From: Enhydrobacter sp.
Lineage (GTDB): Bacteria; Pseudomonadota; Alphaproteobacteria; Reyranellales; Reyranellaceae
Assembly: GCA_025808875.1 (NCBI GenBank)
Contig: CP075528.1
Coordinates: 4,152,473 to 4,216,472, forward strand
Length of the DNA: 64,000 nt
Direction: 5' to 3'
Part shown: piece after piece, positions 46,501 through 54,610 of the stretch
Numbering within the stretch: the first letter of the stretch is position 1
How the letters are laid out: each line of letters opens with the position of its first letter
Position numbers and translations under genes: made by a program
The notes under the pieces: model-generated
What the model was told of the DNA's origin: nothing
The model's input: only the letters and a program-made list of their open reading frames with translations
The model's database searches: none

Positions 46501-46934
46501 GCTTTCTCGGCCGTCCGGCGCACGGGCTGGCCGACGGCGAGGTCGAACAGTGGGCCGCGGAAGCCCTGGCGGTCACGGAGGCGCCGCAGCATGCGGCCTT
46601 GTTCGGCCCGGCTTCGCGCGCCGAGGTACCATTGATCGGCACGCTGCAAACCGCGCGCGGCACCTTCACCGTGAGCGGTCAGGTCGACCGGCTGGCGGTC
46701 ACCCAACGCGAGATCCTGATCGTCGACTTCAAGACCAACCGGCCGCCGGCGGCGTCGGTCGCCGAGGTTCCCCTCGTTTATCGACGACAGCTCGCGCTCT
46801 ATCGGACGCTTCTTGCCGGCCTCTATCCGAACCGAACGGTACGGGCCTTCCTGTTGTGGACGATCGTCCCGTCGCTCATGGAGATCGACGGAAAAACACT
46901 AGATATGTCAATGCCTTATGCCGCCGCACCTTGA
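43497..46934 (+). CDS. addA: Double-strand break repair helicase AddA
   Basis: An 1145-residue UvrD/RecB-type helicase-nuclease. Motif I is VEANAGTGKTKVLTDRV, motif Ia ILCLTFTKAAAAEM, motif II LVDEAQDTNPDQWE, motif III FAVGDTKQSIFGFQ, and motif VI appears in LLYVAMTRAEDRLYVGGW. The C-terminal nuclease domain contains LLHELLHRLPD and ILIVDFKTNRPP. It overlaps addB by four bases. With AddB it replaces RecBCD. The gene is followed after 83 bp by trxA, a conserved alphaproteobacterial neighbour. Confidence 0.97.
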   Translation: MSEVLDLLSLASDAQRSATSPAHSAWVEANAGTGKTKVLTDRVTRLLLAGVPPERILCLTFTKAAAAEMRNRLALQLGRWAMAEPTMLDEQIEALIDRPPEAAERVLARRLFARVLDAPGGINILTIHAFCQALLKRFPLEAAVAPGFEVLDEGEAAKLLRHAQDEQVEALSRPDAPAALAAALAAVAGRISIAEFQELMTRLLGERAWLMAEIGGEDGLAALRRRLAQGLRCDVVPTFDEASMRAAARALIAAGGKTDPPRGEAIARRLETGEEGDDYRAVFFTDKGELRARLATKAATKAMPNIEDVLADEAERQQCLRGIALVELTVGLLRLGLDIARRYANAKRRRATLDYDDLIVATRHLLEGADSAAWVLFKLDGGIDHVLVDEAQDTNPDQWEVIRRLTEEFFTGEGAVDRNRTVFAVGDTKQSIFGFQRADPRKLAEMRDWFHERSHDARKHFQPVDLTVSFRSTPAVLDAVDWVFAQNEAARGVVSSGPIVHLASRKEEPGRVELWPLVQSDKEEVDTSDLSAERTSLKLPHERLARLVAAHAKSLIGRERRARRGEKLHEGHFMVLVRRRNAFVNALVRALKREQLEVAGVDRLDLIEELAIQDLLALARFVLLPQDDLNLACLLKSPLVGLDEDRLFELAWRRPGRLWRALRERAGEPAFAEAHARLAAWLARADFVTPFDFFAQVLGPERGRERLLLRLGREASDPIDELLARALQYQHDEPGSLQGFLRWFESGGGEIKRDLEQNRRREVRILTVHASKGLQAPIVYLPDTTRVPGDLERLLPAGDGKTRLWLPRAEDANEAARAWRAQAKDRAMEEQNRLLYVAMTRAEDRLYVGGWVGTRPPDRGCWYERIAQGLAASAGEADGGRNSARARTFDFATYLGADAWAGDGFELTNEGRIEVPDQEELAIAQAVDMPPWVTVPAPAEPDPPTPLAPSQPLPDEAVAASRAFSPFAAGDTRRWQRGRLLHELLHRLPDIAAPERAAAARRFLGRPAHGLADGEVEQWAAEALAVTEAPQHAALFGPASRAEVPLIGTLQTARGTFTVSGQVDRLAVTQREILIVDFKTNRPPAASVAEVPLVYRRQLALYRTLLAGLYPNRTVRAFLLWTIVPSLMEIDGKTLDMSMPYAAAP

Positions 46935-47017
46935 CTCGGACGAGGCCGGTTCCTAGCTTTCGGCGCAGGGCGGCGCCGGTCGATCGACCGGCCTGTAGTG
47001 TTTTTGGGAGAACCTGA

Positions 47018-47338
47018 ATGACCGTGAAGGCAACCGATGCTTCCTTCGAGCAGGAAGTTCTCAAGTCCGACGTCCCCGTCCTCGTCGACTTCTGGGCCGA
47101 GTGGTGCGGCCCCTGCAAAATGATCGGCCCCTCGCTCGAGGACATCTCCAAGGAGATGGACGGCAAGCTGAAGGTAGTGAAGGTCAATATCGACGAAAAC
47201 CCGATGTCGCCGACCCGCTACGGCGTGCGCTCGATCCCGACCTTGCTGCTGTTCAAGAACGGCCAGGTGGCGGCCACCAAGATCGGCGCCGAGCCCAAGC
47301 AGAAGCTGGTGAGCTGGATCAACACCGTCGTGAGCTGA
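47018..47338 (+). CDS. trxA: Thioredoxin
   Basis: A 106-residue thioredoxin with the redox motif WCGPC (C30, C33) and cis-proline in VRSIPTLLLFKNG. It reduces protein disulfides in the cytoplasm and supplies ribonucleotide reductase and methionine sulfoxide reductases. It follows addA and ends four bases from the convergent folC stop. The initiator ATG is preceded by GGGAGAA. Confidence 0.98.
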   Translation: MTVKATDASFEQEVLKSDVPVLVDFWAEWCGPCKMIGPSLEDISKEMDGKLKVVKVNIDENPMSPTRYGVRSIPTLLLFKNGQVAATKIGAEPKQKLVSWINTVVS

Positions 47339-47342
47339 CGCC

Positions 47343-48635
47343 TCAGCCGTTGCGCGCAAGCACCGCGCCGGCGAGGTAGAGCGACCCGCAGATCAGGATA
47401 CGCATCGGCGCGGGCTGGCTGACCAGGAGGTCTTCCAGCGCCGCGCCGATGTCGTTGGCGGGAGCGCAGTCGAGGCCGACTTCGTCGGCCTTGGCGCAGG
47501 CCTCCTGCGGCGTGAAGGCGCTGTGTCCCTCGGGGAACGGCACCGCACGAGCCGCCCTTGCGTGCCGTGCCAACGGGCGCAGGAAGCCCGACGCATCCTT
47601 GGTCGTCATCATGGCGAAGACCAGGTAGAGCGGCAGCGGCGCCGGCTCCTTTGCCCAATCGGCCGCCATCCGCGCGAGCGCCAGGCCGCAATCCTCGTTG
47701 TGCCCGCCGTCGAGCCACAGCTCGCAGCCCGGCGGGAGCGCCTCGACCAGCGGCCCGCGCGTCAGGCGCTGCAGGCGCGCCGGCCACTCGACGGTGGCCA
47801 GCCCCTGGCGGACCGCGGCATCGCCGATGTCGAAGCGGGCGGCCCGCAGCCGTTCGATGCAGGCGACCGCCGTCGCCGCATTGTCGAGCTGGTGCGGGCC
47901 CGCCAGCGCCGGCGCCGGCAGATCGAGCGCCAGCAGGTCGCTTTCGTATCGGAACCCGCCCACCTGCGGCGTCATCTGCCATTCGCGGCCCATGCGGAAG
48001 AGCGGCGCGCCGAGCCGCGCCGCTTCGGCGGCGATAACGGCAGCCGGCGTCTCGCGCTGCCGGCCTGTCACAGCCGGCGTCGCTCGCTTCAGAATGCCGG
48101 CCTTCTCTCCAGCGATGCCTTCGAGCGTGTCTCCCAGGAAACCCGTATGGTCGTAGCCGATGGGCGTGATCGCCGACAACGCAGGCGCGATAACGTTGGT
48201 GGCGTCGTAGCGGCCGCCCATGCCGACCTCGATCACCGCCAGGTCGGCGGGCACGCGCGCGAACGCCAGATAGGCGGCGGCGGTGGTGATCTCGAAGAAG
48301 GTGATGGGCTGCTCGCCGTTGGCGACCTCGCACTCGGTGATGACGTCTCCGAGCTCGTCGTCCCCGATCAGCCGGCCGGCCACGCGAATGCGCTCGTTGA
48401 AGCGCACCAGATGGGGCGAGGTGTAGACATGGACGCGATAGCCGGCCGCCTCGGCCATCGCCCGCAAATAAGCGACCAGCGATCCCTTGCCGTTGGTGCC
48501 GGCGACATGAACGGTCGGCGGCAGTTTCCTCTCAGGCGACCCGAGGGCGGCGAGCACGCGCTCGATGCGGTCCAGACCGAGATCGATCGACCGCGGATGG
48601 AGCCGCATGACGCGCTCCAGGAGGGGATCGATCAT
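47343..48635 (-). CDS. folC: Bifunctional folylpolyglutamate/dihydrofolate synthase
   Basis: A 430-residue Mur-ligase-fold enzyme that adds glutamate to dihydropteroate and folates. The P-loop is VHVAGTNGKGSLVAYLRA, followed by YTSPHLVRFNERIRV with the folate-binding region, and the conserved EVGMGGRYDATNVI and TPIGYDHTGFLGDT segments. The C-terminal domain has WLDGGHNEDCG. The start lies seven bases after the accD stop, giving the common accD-folC operon. Confidence 0.95.
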   Translation of the reverse strand: MIDPLLERVMRLHPRSIDLGLDRIERVLAALGSPERKLPPTVHVAGTNGKGSLVAYLRAMAEAAGYRVHVYTSPHLVRFNERIRVAGRLIGDDELGDVITECEVANGEQPITFFEITTAAAYLAFARVPADLAVIEVGMGGRYDATNVIAPALSAITPIGYDHTGFLGDTLEGIAGEKAGILKRATPAVTGRQRETPAAVIAAEAARLGAPLFRMGREWQMTPQVGGFRYESDLLALDLPAPALAGPHQLDNAATAVACIERLRAARFDIGDAAVRQGLATVEWPARLQRLTRGPLVEALPPGCELWLDGGHNEDCGLALARMAADWAKEPAPLPLYLVFAMMTTKDASGFLRPLARHARAARAVPFPEGHSAFTPQEACAKADEVGLDCAPANDIGAALEDLLVSQPAPMRILICGSLYLAGAVLARNG

Positions 48636-48642
48636 GGCTGTT

Positions 48643-49533
48643 TCAGCGACCGGCGACGGCCAGGTCGCGGCTCTCGGCCACCAGCGGGTCCATGAGCAGC
48701 GACACGATGCGGATCAGCGTCTCGCGCAACTTGTGACGATGGACGACGGCATCGATCATGCCGTGCTCCAGCAGATATTCCGACCGCTGGAAGCCCGCCG
48801 GCAGCTCCTGGCGGATCGTGTCCTGGATCACGCGCGGCCCGGCAAAGCCGATGATGGCGTCGGGTTCGGCGAGATGGACGTCGCCCAGCATGGCGAAGGA
48901 GGCCGAGACACCGCCAGTCGTCGGATCGGTCAGCACGACGACATAAGGCAGACCCGCCGCCTTGACCTTGCGCACCGCGATGGTGGTGCGCGTGAGTTGC
49001 ATCAGCGACAGGATGCCTTCCTGCATGCGCGCGCCGCCCGATGCGGAGAAGGCGATCAGCGGCGCCTTGCGCGCGACGGCGAGCTCGGCCGCCATGACGA
49101 GCCCCTCGCCCACCGCGGTGCCCATCGACCCGCCCATGAAGGTGAAATCCAGCGCGGCGACGACGGTGTGCCGGTTGCCCATGAGGCCGCTCGCCACGAC
49201 CAGCGCCTCGGTCGAGCCGTCGTTCTTGCCCTGCGCTTCCTTGAGCTGCGTATCGTAGCGCTTGGTGTGACGGAACTTCAACGGATCGGCGACCACCTTG
49301 GGCAGCGGATGGAGCTCGTACTTGCCGTCGTCAAACAGGTGCGGGAAGCGCTTGATCGGCCTCTGCCGCATGTGATGGCCGCAATGGGTGCAGACTTCCT
49401 GGTTGGCCTCCCAGTCGCGCATGAACAGCATCTGCTCGCACTTGGGGCATTTGAGCCAGAGATTATCCGGCGCCTCCTTGCGCGCGACCAGCGCCCGGAG
49501 CTTGGGGCGGACGAAATTGGTCAGCCAGTTCAT
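48643..49533 (-). CDS. accD: Acetyl-CoA carboxylase carboxyltransferase subunit beta
   Basis: A 296-residue subunit that, with AccA, transfers carboxyl from biotin to acetyl-CoA. The N-terminal zinc ribbon has cysteine pairs CPKC and CTHC in LWLKCPKCEQML and VCTHCGHHM. The crotonase-fold domain contains FMGGSMGTAVGE, FSASGGARMQEG and DPTTGGVSASFAMLGD. The ATG at 49533 gives the canonical MNWLTNFVRPK start; the upstream extension is not conserved-looking. In many relatives accD follows trpA directly; here three genes intervene. Confidence 0.96.
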   Translation of the reverse strand: MNWLTNFVRPKLRALVARKEAPDNLWLKCPKCEQMLFMRDWEANQEVCTHCGHHMRQRPIKRFPHLFDDGKYELHPLPKVVADPLKFRHTKRYDTQLKEAQGKNDGSTEALVVASGLMGNRHTVVAALDFTFMGGSMGTAVGEGLVMAAELAVARKAPLIAFSASGGARMQEGILSLMQLTRTTIAVRKVKAAGLPYVVVLTDPTTGGVSASFAMLGDVHLAEPDAIIGFAGPRVIQDTIRQELPAGFQRSEYLLEHGMIDAVVHRHKLRETLIRIVSLLMDPLVAESRDLAVAGR

Positions 49534-49591
49534 GGCCGCGGTATCGCACGAACCACCGGTCAGGCCAAGCCGGCGCACCTCGCCCGGCGTA

Positions 49592-50803
49592 TCAGCGCCA
49601 AAAGCCCGCGAATGGCGCCCTCATATCCTGGGCCTTGCGGACCTGGCAGAACTGCCGCTTCGCCTGGTAGACGGCGCACAGTTGCTGAGCCGCCTCGGGC
49701 TGAAGGTCGGCGACGATGGCCGCCTGCTTCTTCACTTTCTCGCCGGTGACGGGAAGAATCCACTCCTTGCCGAGATGGCTGAAGCCGAGCGACGACAGCT
49801 CGGCTTGACCCTGGTCGAACACCCGCTTGGCGGTGCGCCAGTCGGCGAAGGTGCCGAGCCAGGCGGCGTCGCCCGGCATGTCGTAGCGGATGGTGCCGCA
49901 CTCGCCGTAGGGAATGACGAAAGGCGGCGGCCCGCCCTCGTTCTGGAGCTGCCAGAGTTTCGGCCTGTTGCCACCGGTCTTGAGAAGGAACGCCTCGTCG
50001 AACAGCCGCACCATGAACTCGTCGCGCAGGTCGCCGCGACGGAAGCCGAAGGAACCGGCAATGAGGCGGCGACCATCGCGCACGGCGCTCGCCATGATGT
50101 TGAAGCCGGAGGAGCAGATGAAACCGGTCTTGAGGCCGTCGGCATAGGGCGAGTAGAGCTCGAGGAATTTCACGCCCGGCCCGATGCGCTGCTTGCCGAA
50201 CATGAACTCCTGGGTGTGGAAGTAGCCGTAGTACTGCGGGAACTCGCGCACCAGCGCCAGCGCCAGCAGCGCGAGGTCGCGCGGCGTGCTGACCTGGGCG
50301 GGGTCGGGCAAGCCGTGGGGATTTCGGAACTCCGTGGCGGTCATGCCGAGGCGGCGTGCGGTCTGCGTCATTCGCTGAGCAAAGACCGCCTCCGAACCGC
50401 CCAATAGTTCGGCGACGGCGACCGCCACGTCGTTGGCCGAACGCGCGACCAGTGCCTGCACCGCCTGCTCCACGGTGATCGCATTGCCGGGGGCGACACC
50501 CAGCTTGGACGGCGACACCTTCGCCGCGTTCTGCGAGAACGGGACCGGCGAGGACAAAGTGAGCCGTCCCGCCTTCAGCTCCTCGAACAGCAGGAAGATC
50601 GTCATCATCTTGGTGAGCGAGGCCGGATACCAGGCCGCGCCAGCGTCGCGTTGCAACAAGGTCTCGCCGGTGGCGGCGTCGACCACGATGTAGGGCCCCG
50701 TCATCACCGGCCCCGACGGCGAGGCGACGGCGGCAATCTGCGCCGCGGCGGGACCGGCGAGGCTCACGAGAGCCAGGACAAGCGACAGAAGACGACGTTT
50801 CAT
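49592..50803 (-). CDS. D-alanyl-D-alanine carboxypeptidase (DacF/PBP5-like)
   Basis: A 403-residue exported penicillin-binding protein that trims the terminal D-Ala of peptidoglycan stem peptides. A signal peptide covers about 1-21 (cleavage near AAA-QI). The three active-site motifs are intact: S62-L-T-K65, S122-A-N124 and K225-T-G227. A C-terminal extension of about 120 residues after the transpeptidase fold has no recognised domain and does not look like the amphipathic membrane anchor of PBP5. It lies upstream of accD on the same strand with a 58-bp gap. Confidence 0.92.
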   Translation of the reverse strand: MKRRLLSLVLALVSLAGPAAAQIAAVASPSGPVMTGPYIVVDAATGETLLQRDAGAAWYPASLTKMMTIFLLFEELKAGRLTLSSPVPFSQNAAKVSPSKLGVAPGNAITVEQAVQALVARSANDVAVAVAELLGGSEAVFAQRMTQTARRLGMTATEFRNPHGLPDPAQVSTPRDLALLALALVREFPQYYGYFHTQEFMFGKQRIGPGVKFLELYSPYADGLKTGFICSSGFNIMASAVRDGRRLIAGSFGFRRGDLRDEFMVRLFDEAFLLKTGGNRPKLWQLQNEGGPPPFVIPYGECGTIRYDMPGDAAWLGTFADWRTAKRVFDQGQAELSSLGFSHLGKEWILPVTGEKVKKQAAIVADLQPEAAQQLCAVYQAKRQFCQVRKAQDMRAPFAGFWR

Positions 50804-50861
50804 TGGCCGGAAGACAGCATACGCCCTTCCGCGTGGCCGCGGGAGGCATTAGATCGGAAAC

Positions 50862-51530
50862 ATGCTCAAGGTCATGATCGCCCCCGTCACGCCGTTCCAG
50901 CAGAATTGCTCGATCGTCTGGTGCACCGACACCATGGAGGGCACCGCGGTCGATCCGGGCGGCGACTTCGACTTGCTGAAAGAGGCGATCGCCGAGCAAG
51001 GCATCAAGGTGACCAAGGTCCTGCTCACCCACGGCCATGTCGACCATGCCTCGGCGGCGGGCACGATGGCCGAGCACTATGGCGTCAAGATCGAGGGACC
51101 GCACCGCGACGACCTCTTCCTCATCGAGGGCCTGCCCGACTCGGGTCGCAAGTACGGCTTCCCGCTCTACAAGCCGTTCGTACCGGACCGCTGGCTGGAG
51201 AACGGCGACGCGGTGACGCTCGGCAACCTCGTCTTCGAGGTCGTACATTGTCCCGGCCATACGCCGGGCCACGTCGTGTTCGTGCACAAGCCGTCGAAGA
51301 TCGCCTTCGTGGGTGACGTTCTGTTCCGGGGCTCGATCGGCCGCACGGACTTTCCGCGCGGCAACCACGATCAGTTGCTGGGGTCGATCCGCGGCCGGCT
51401 ATGGCCGCTGGGCGACGACGTCCAGTTCGTGCCGGGCCATGGCCAGACCTCGACCTTCGGCTGGGAGCGCAAGACCAACCCGTTCGTCGCCGACCTGCTG
51501 TTCGAGGACGAAGAGGCGGGCCCGGCCTAG
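50862..51530 (+). CDS. MBL-fold hydrolase (glyoxalase II-like)
   Basis: A 222-residue metallo-beta-lactamase-fold protein with the metal motif THGHVDH (H57, H59, D61, H62), later ligands in CPGHTPGHVV and GDVLF, and the C-terminal FVPGHGQTSTFGWE. The short glyoxalase-II-like YcbL group matches in length; hydrolysis of a thioester such as S-lactoylglutathione is likely but unproven. It is divergent from the carboxypeptidase gene, and its 3' end overlaps a convergent hypothetical gene. Confidence 0.88.
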   Translation: MLKVMIAPVTPFQQNCSIVWCTDTMEGTAVDPGGDFDLLKEAIAEQGIKVTKVLLTHGHVDHASAAGTMAEHYGVKIEGPHRDDLFLIEGLPDSGRKYGFPLYKPFVPDRWLENGDAVTLGNLVFEVVHCPGHTPGHVVFVHKPSKIAFVGDVLFRGSIGRTDFPRGNHDQLLGSIRGRLWPLGDDVQFVPGHGQTSTFGWERKTNPFVADLLFEDEEAGPA

Positions 51531-51872
51531 CGCCTCGAGCTGGTCGGCGGTCGGCAGCATCTCGAACACCGGCGACGCGCCAAGCTCCATCAGGCGGCGA
51601 TGGATGGCGCGCAAGGCGGCCTTGTCGAAGCGGGCCGGCTTTTGCTCGAGGGCGGCCGCGGCATGCTTCGAGCGTTCCTGCGGCAGGCGTGCGAACACTT
51701 CGAGTTCGACATCGGCGACCAGGTGGAGCCCGCAGGCGAGTGCTGCCAGCGCATAAAAGAGCGATTCCTCTTCCCAGCGATCCGGCTGCCGCCGCTCCTC
51801 GTCGAGGAGATCGAGGGCCGCGCTGAACTTGGCGTGAATCTTCTGTATCCGCTCGTCGGATGGTGCCGGCAT
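51399..51872 (-). CDS. Hypothetical protein, 3' end antisense to the MBL gene
   Basis: A 157-residue soluble, helical protein starting MPAPSDERIQKIHAKFSAAL. ATG 51872 is preceded by GGGAG at a good distance. Residues to about 115, ending near MLPTADQLEALG, look like ordinary coding sequence. The last 44 codons run antisense to the MBL gene (132-bp overlap) and may be a readthrough tail gained when an original stop was lost. No family was recognised. It is the only unassigned gene between trpA and accD. Confidence 0.5.
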   Translation of the reverse strand: MPAPSDERIQKIHAKFSAALDLLDEERRQPDRWEEESLFYALAALACGLHLVADVELEVFARLPQERSKHAAAALEQKPARFDKAALRAIHRRLMELGASPVFEMLPTADQLEALGRARLFVLEQQVGDERVGLALPAEGRGLAMARHELDVVAQRP

Positions 51873-51981
51873 CCCGTACTCCCTGCGACGTTGGTAACGC
51901 GCAGATGGGGGCGGCGTTGCCGATGCGCAAGGAACGCGCGGCGACAGCCCGACGATGTCACAGAAACTTATTGCTGCACGA

Positions 51982-52815
51982 CTATGCCTTGCGCACGCCA
52001 CGCACGCCGTCGGCGAGCGCCTTGACGTAGGCCAGCACGCCCGGAACGAGATCCGGCTTGGCGCGCCCGTGCTCGTCGAGGCCGGCCTTGACGCGATCGA
52101 CGATGGCGGAACCGACGACGGCGGCGTCGGCGTGGCGCGCCACGGCCGCTGCCTGATCGGGCGTCTTGATGCCGAAGCCGACGCTCACCGGCAGCTTCGT
52201 GTGACGCTTGATGCGCTCGACATGCGTGCGCACCGCCTCCTCGGTCGCCGACTTGGTGCCGGTGACGCCGAGCACCGACACGAAATAGACGAAGCCCGAG
52301 GCGTATTTCAGGACGGCCGGCAGGCGCTTGTCGTCGGTCGTCGGCGCGGTCAGCAGCACGGTGTCCAGTCCGACGCGCGATGCGTGCGGCTTGAGTTCGT
52401 CGGCTTCTTCCGGCGGCAGATCGACCAGGATGAATCCGTCGACACCAGCCGCCGCCGCCTCCTTGCAGAAACGCTCGACGCCGCGGCGATAGAGCAGGTT
52501 GAAGTAGCCCATCAACAGGATCGGCGTATCGTTGTCGCCGGTGTCCTTGCGGAAGCGCCGAACCATGTCGAAGGTCGCGTCGACCTTGATGCCGGCCTTG
52601 AGCGCGCGCTGGCCGGCGAGCTGGACCGACGGACCGTCGGCCATCGGATCGGTGAAGGGCATGCCGAGCTCGATCAGGTCGGCGCCGGCCGCTGGCAATC
52701 CCTTGAGGATCTGGTAGCTGACCTCGACGTTGGGGTCGCCGGCGGTGATGTAGGCCACCAGCCCGGCGCGCTTGTCGGCCTTGAGATCGGCGAAGCGCTT
52801 GGTGATGCGGCTCAT
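51982..52815 (-). CDS. trpA: Tryptophan synthase alpha chain
   Basis: A 277-residue TIM-barrel subunit that cleaves indole-3-glycerol phosphate to indole. The catalytic Glu is in GADLIELGMPFTDPMADGP, which also holds the catalytic Asp. The phosphate-binding GFGIKTPDQAAAV and VVGSAIVDRV are intact. The ATG at 52815 is two bases after the trpB stop, so the two subunits are made together. Confidence 0.97.
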   Translation of the reverse strand: MSRITKRFADLKADKRAGLVAYITAGDPNVEVSYQILKGLPAAGADLIELGMPFTDPMADGPSVQLAGQRALKAGIKVDATFDMVRRFRKDTGDNDTPILLMGYFNLLYRRGVERFCKEAAAAGVDGFILVDLPPEEADELKPHASRVGLDTVLLTAPTTDDKRLPAVLKYASGFVYFVSVLGVTGTKSATEEAVRTHVERIKRHTKLPVSVGFGIKTPDQAAAVARHADAAVVGSAIVDRVKAGLDEHGRAKPDLVPGVLAYVKALADGVRGVRKA

Positions 52816-52817
52816 GT

Positions 52818-54032
52818 TCAGGCCTTCATGCCCAGGCGCTCGGCGATCTGCGGCACATCCTTGTCGCCGCGTCCCGAGAGGTTGACCACCAGGAGATTGT
52901 CCTTGGGCAAGGTCGGGGCGAGCCTGATGGTATGGGCGAGCGCGTGCGACGATTCGAGCGCCGGAATGATGCCCTCGAGCCTGCACAGGAGCTGGAACGC
53001 CGCGACCGCCTCATCGTCGGTCGCCGAGACGTATTCGACGCGGCCCTGTTCCTTCAGCCACGAATGCTCCGGCCCGATGCCCGGATAGTCGAGGCCGGCG
53101 GAGATCGAATGCGCCTCCTTGATCTGGCCCTCGTCGTCCTGCAGCAGGTAGGTACGATTACCGTGCAGCACGCCGGGCTGGCCGCCGGTGAGCGACGCGG
53201 CGTGCTCGTCCGTGTCGAGCCCCCTGCCGGCCGCCTCGACACCGACGATGCGCACCGCCTTGTCGTCGAGGAAGGGATGGAACAGGCCCATGGCGTTCGA
53301 GCCGCCGCCGATGCAGGCCACCAGCGTGTCCGGAAGCCGGCCTTCCATCTCCATCATCTGCCGGCGCACCTCCTCGCCGATGATGCACTGGAAGTCGCGC
53401 ACCATCGCCGGATAGGGATGCGGCCCGGCGACGGTGCCGATGCAGTAGAAGGTCGTCTCGCAGGTCGCGACCCAGTCGCGCAGCGCCTCGTTCATCGCGT
53501 CCTTGAGCGTTGCCGCGCCGGCCTTCACCGGCCGGACCTCGGCGCCCAGCATGTTCATGCGCGCCACGTTCGGCGCCTGCCGGGCGACGTCGACCGCGCC
53601 CATGAACACCACGCAGGGAATATCGAACAGCGCGCAAGCCGTCGCTGTCGCCACGCCGTGCTGGCCGGCGCCCGTCTCGGCGATGACCCTCGTCTTGCCC
53701 ATGCGCTTGGCGAGCAGCACCTGGCCGAGCACGTTGTTGATCTTGTGGCTGCCGGTGTGGTTCAGCTCCTCGCGCTTGAAATAGACTTTGGCGCCTCCGA
53801 GACGGCGGGTGAAGCGCTCGGCGTAGTAGAGCGGGCTCGGCCTGCCGGCATACTGCGTCAAGAGATACTTCAGCTCGCCCTGGAACTGCGGATCGGCCTT
53901 GGCCTCGCTGTAGGCCTTCTCCAGCTCGAGGATCAGCGGCATCAGGGTCTCGGCGACGTAGCGGCCGCCGAATATGCCGAAATGCCCGCGCTCGTCGGGT
54001 CCGCTGCGGAAGGTGTTGGGTGAGGCTGCCAT
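52818..54032 (-). CDS. trpB: Tryptophan synthase beta chain
   Basis: A 404-residue PLP enzyme that condenses indole and serine. The PLP lysine is in HTGSHKINNVLGQVLLAKRM, the phosphate loop is GGGSNAMGLFHPF, and GRGDKDVPQIAERL closes the protein. Length and motifs are standard. It is preceded on the same strand by ridA rather than directly by trpF. Confidence 0.98.
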   Translation of the reverse strand: MAASPNTFRSGPDERGHFGIFGGRYVAETLMPLILELEKAYSEAKADPQFQGELKYLLTQYAGRPSPLYYAERFTRRLGGAKVYFKREELNHTGSHKINNVLGQVLLAKRMGKTRVIAETGAGQHGVATATACALFDIPCVVFMGAVDVARQAPNVARMNMLGAEVRPVKAGAATLKDAMNEALRDWVATCETTFYCIGTVAGPHPYPAMVRDFQCIIGEEVRRQMMEMEGRLPDTLVACIGGGSNAMGLFHPFLDDKAVRIVGVEAAGRGLDTDEHAASLTGGQPGVLHGNRTYLLQDDEGQIKEAHSISAGLDYPGIGPEHSWLKEQGRVEYVSATDDEAVAAFQLLCRLEGIIPALESSHALAHTIRLAPTLPKDNLLVVNLSGRGDKDVPQIAERLGMKA

Positions 54033-54073
54033 CGGCCGGACTTAGCAGTCCCGGCGGGGCGCGGTCAAAAGCC

Positions 54074-54610
54074 CTACCTCTTCTTTTTCGCGGCCGACTT
54101 CTTCTTGGCCTTCGCTGTCGGCCGCGTCACAGCCGCTTTGCGCGCCGGTGCATCCTCGACCTCGACGATGACCTCGATCTCGACCGGGATGCCGCGCGGC
54201 AGCGAGCCCATGCCGACCGCCGACCGCGCGTGCTTGCCGCGCGCGCCGAACACCTCGACGAAGAGATCGGAGCAGCCGTTGATGACCTCGGGCTGCTGGC
54301 CGAACTCGGGCGTGCCGTTGACCATACCCAGCACCTTGACGACACGCTTGACGCGATCGAGGTCGCCGAGCTCCGCCTTCATCACTGCAATCAGGCTCAG
54401 CCCGGTCTCGCGGGCGCACTGGTAGGCCTGCTCGACGGTGAAATCGCGGCCGACCTTGCCGACCGGCAGCGGCTTGCCGGGCAGGCCGGGGCCCTTGCCG
54501 GCGAGGAACAGCAGGTTGCCGGTGCGCACGGCATTGACGTAGTTGGCCACCGGCGAGGTCGGCGCCGAGAGCTCGATGCCGAGTTGCTTCAGCCGTTGTT
54601 CGGTCTTCAT
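54074..54610 (-). CDS. RidA/YjgF-family protein with Lys-rich tail
   Basis: A 178-residue RidA-like enamine/imine deaminase. The fold runs from about 5 to 153, with SPVANYVNAVRTGNLLFLAG and the substrate-contact arginine region GKHARSAVGMGSLPRGIPVE. Family members hydrolyse reactive 2-aminoacrylate made by PLP enzymes, relevant beside trpB. After the fold comes an unusual tail of about 22 residues made mostly of Lys and Ala. The start overlaps the trpF stop by four bases (ATGA). Confidence 0.9.
   Translation of the reverse strand: MKTEQRLKQLGIELSAPTSPVANYVNAVRTGNLLFLAGKGPGLPGKPLPVGKVGRDFTVEQAYQCARETGLSLIAVMKAELGDLDRVKRVVKVLGMVNGTPEFGQQPEVINGCSDLFVEVFGARGKHARSAVGMGSLPRGIPVEIEVIVEVEDAPARKAAVTRPTAKAKKKSAAKKKR

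Noticed and set aside
43443..46706. 1087-codon open frame antisense to addA
   Set aside because: Same reason: the complementary strand encodes all helicase motifs of AddA, and no independent start or ribosome site supports the antisense frame.
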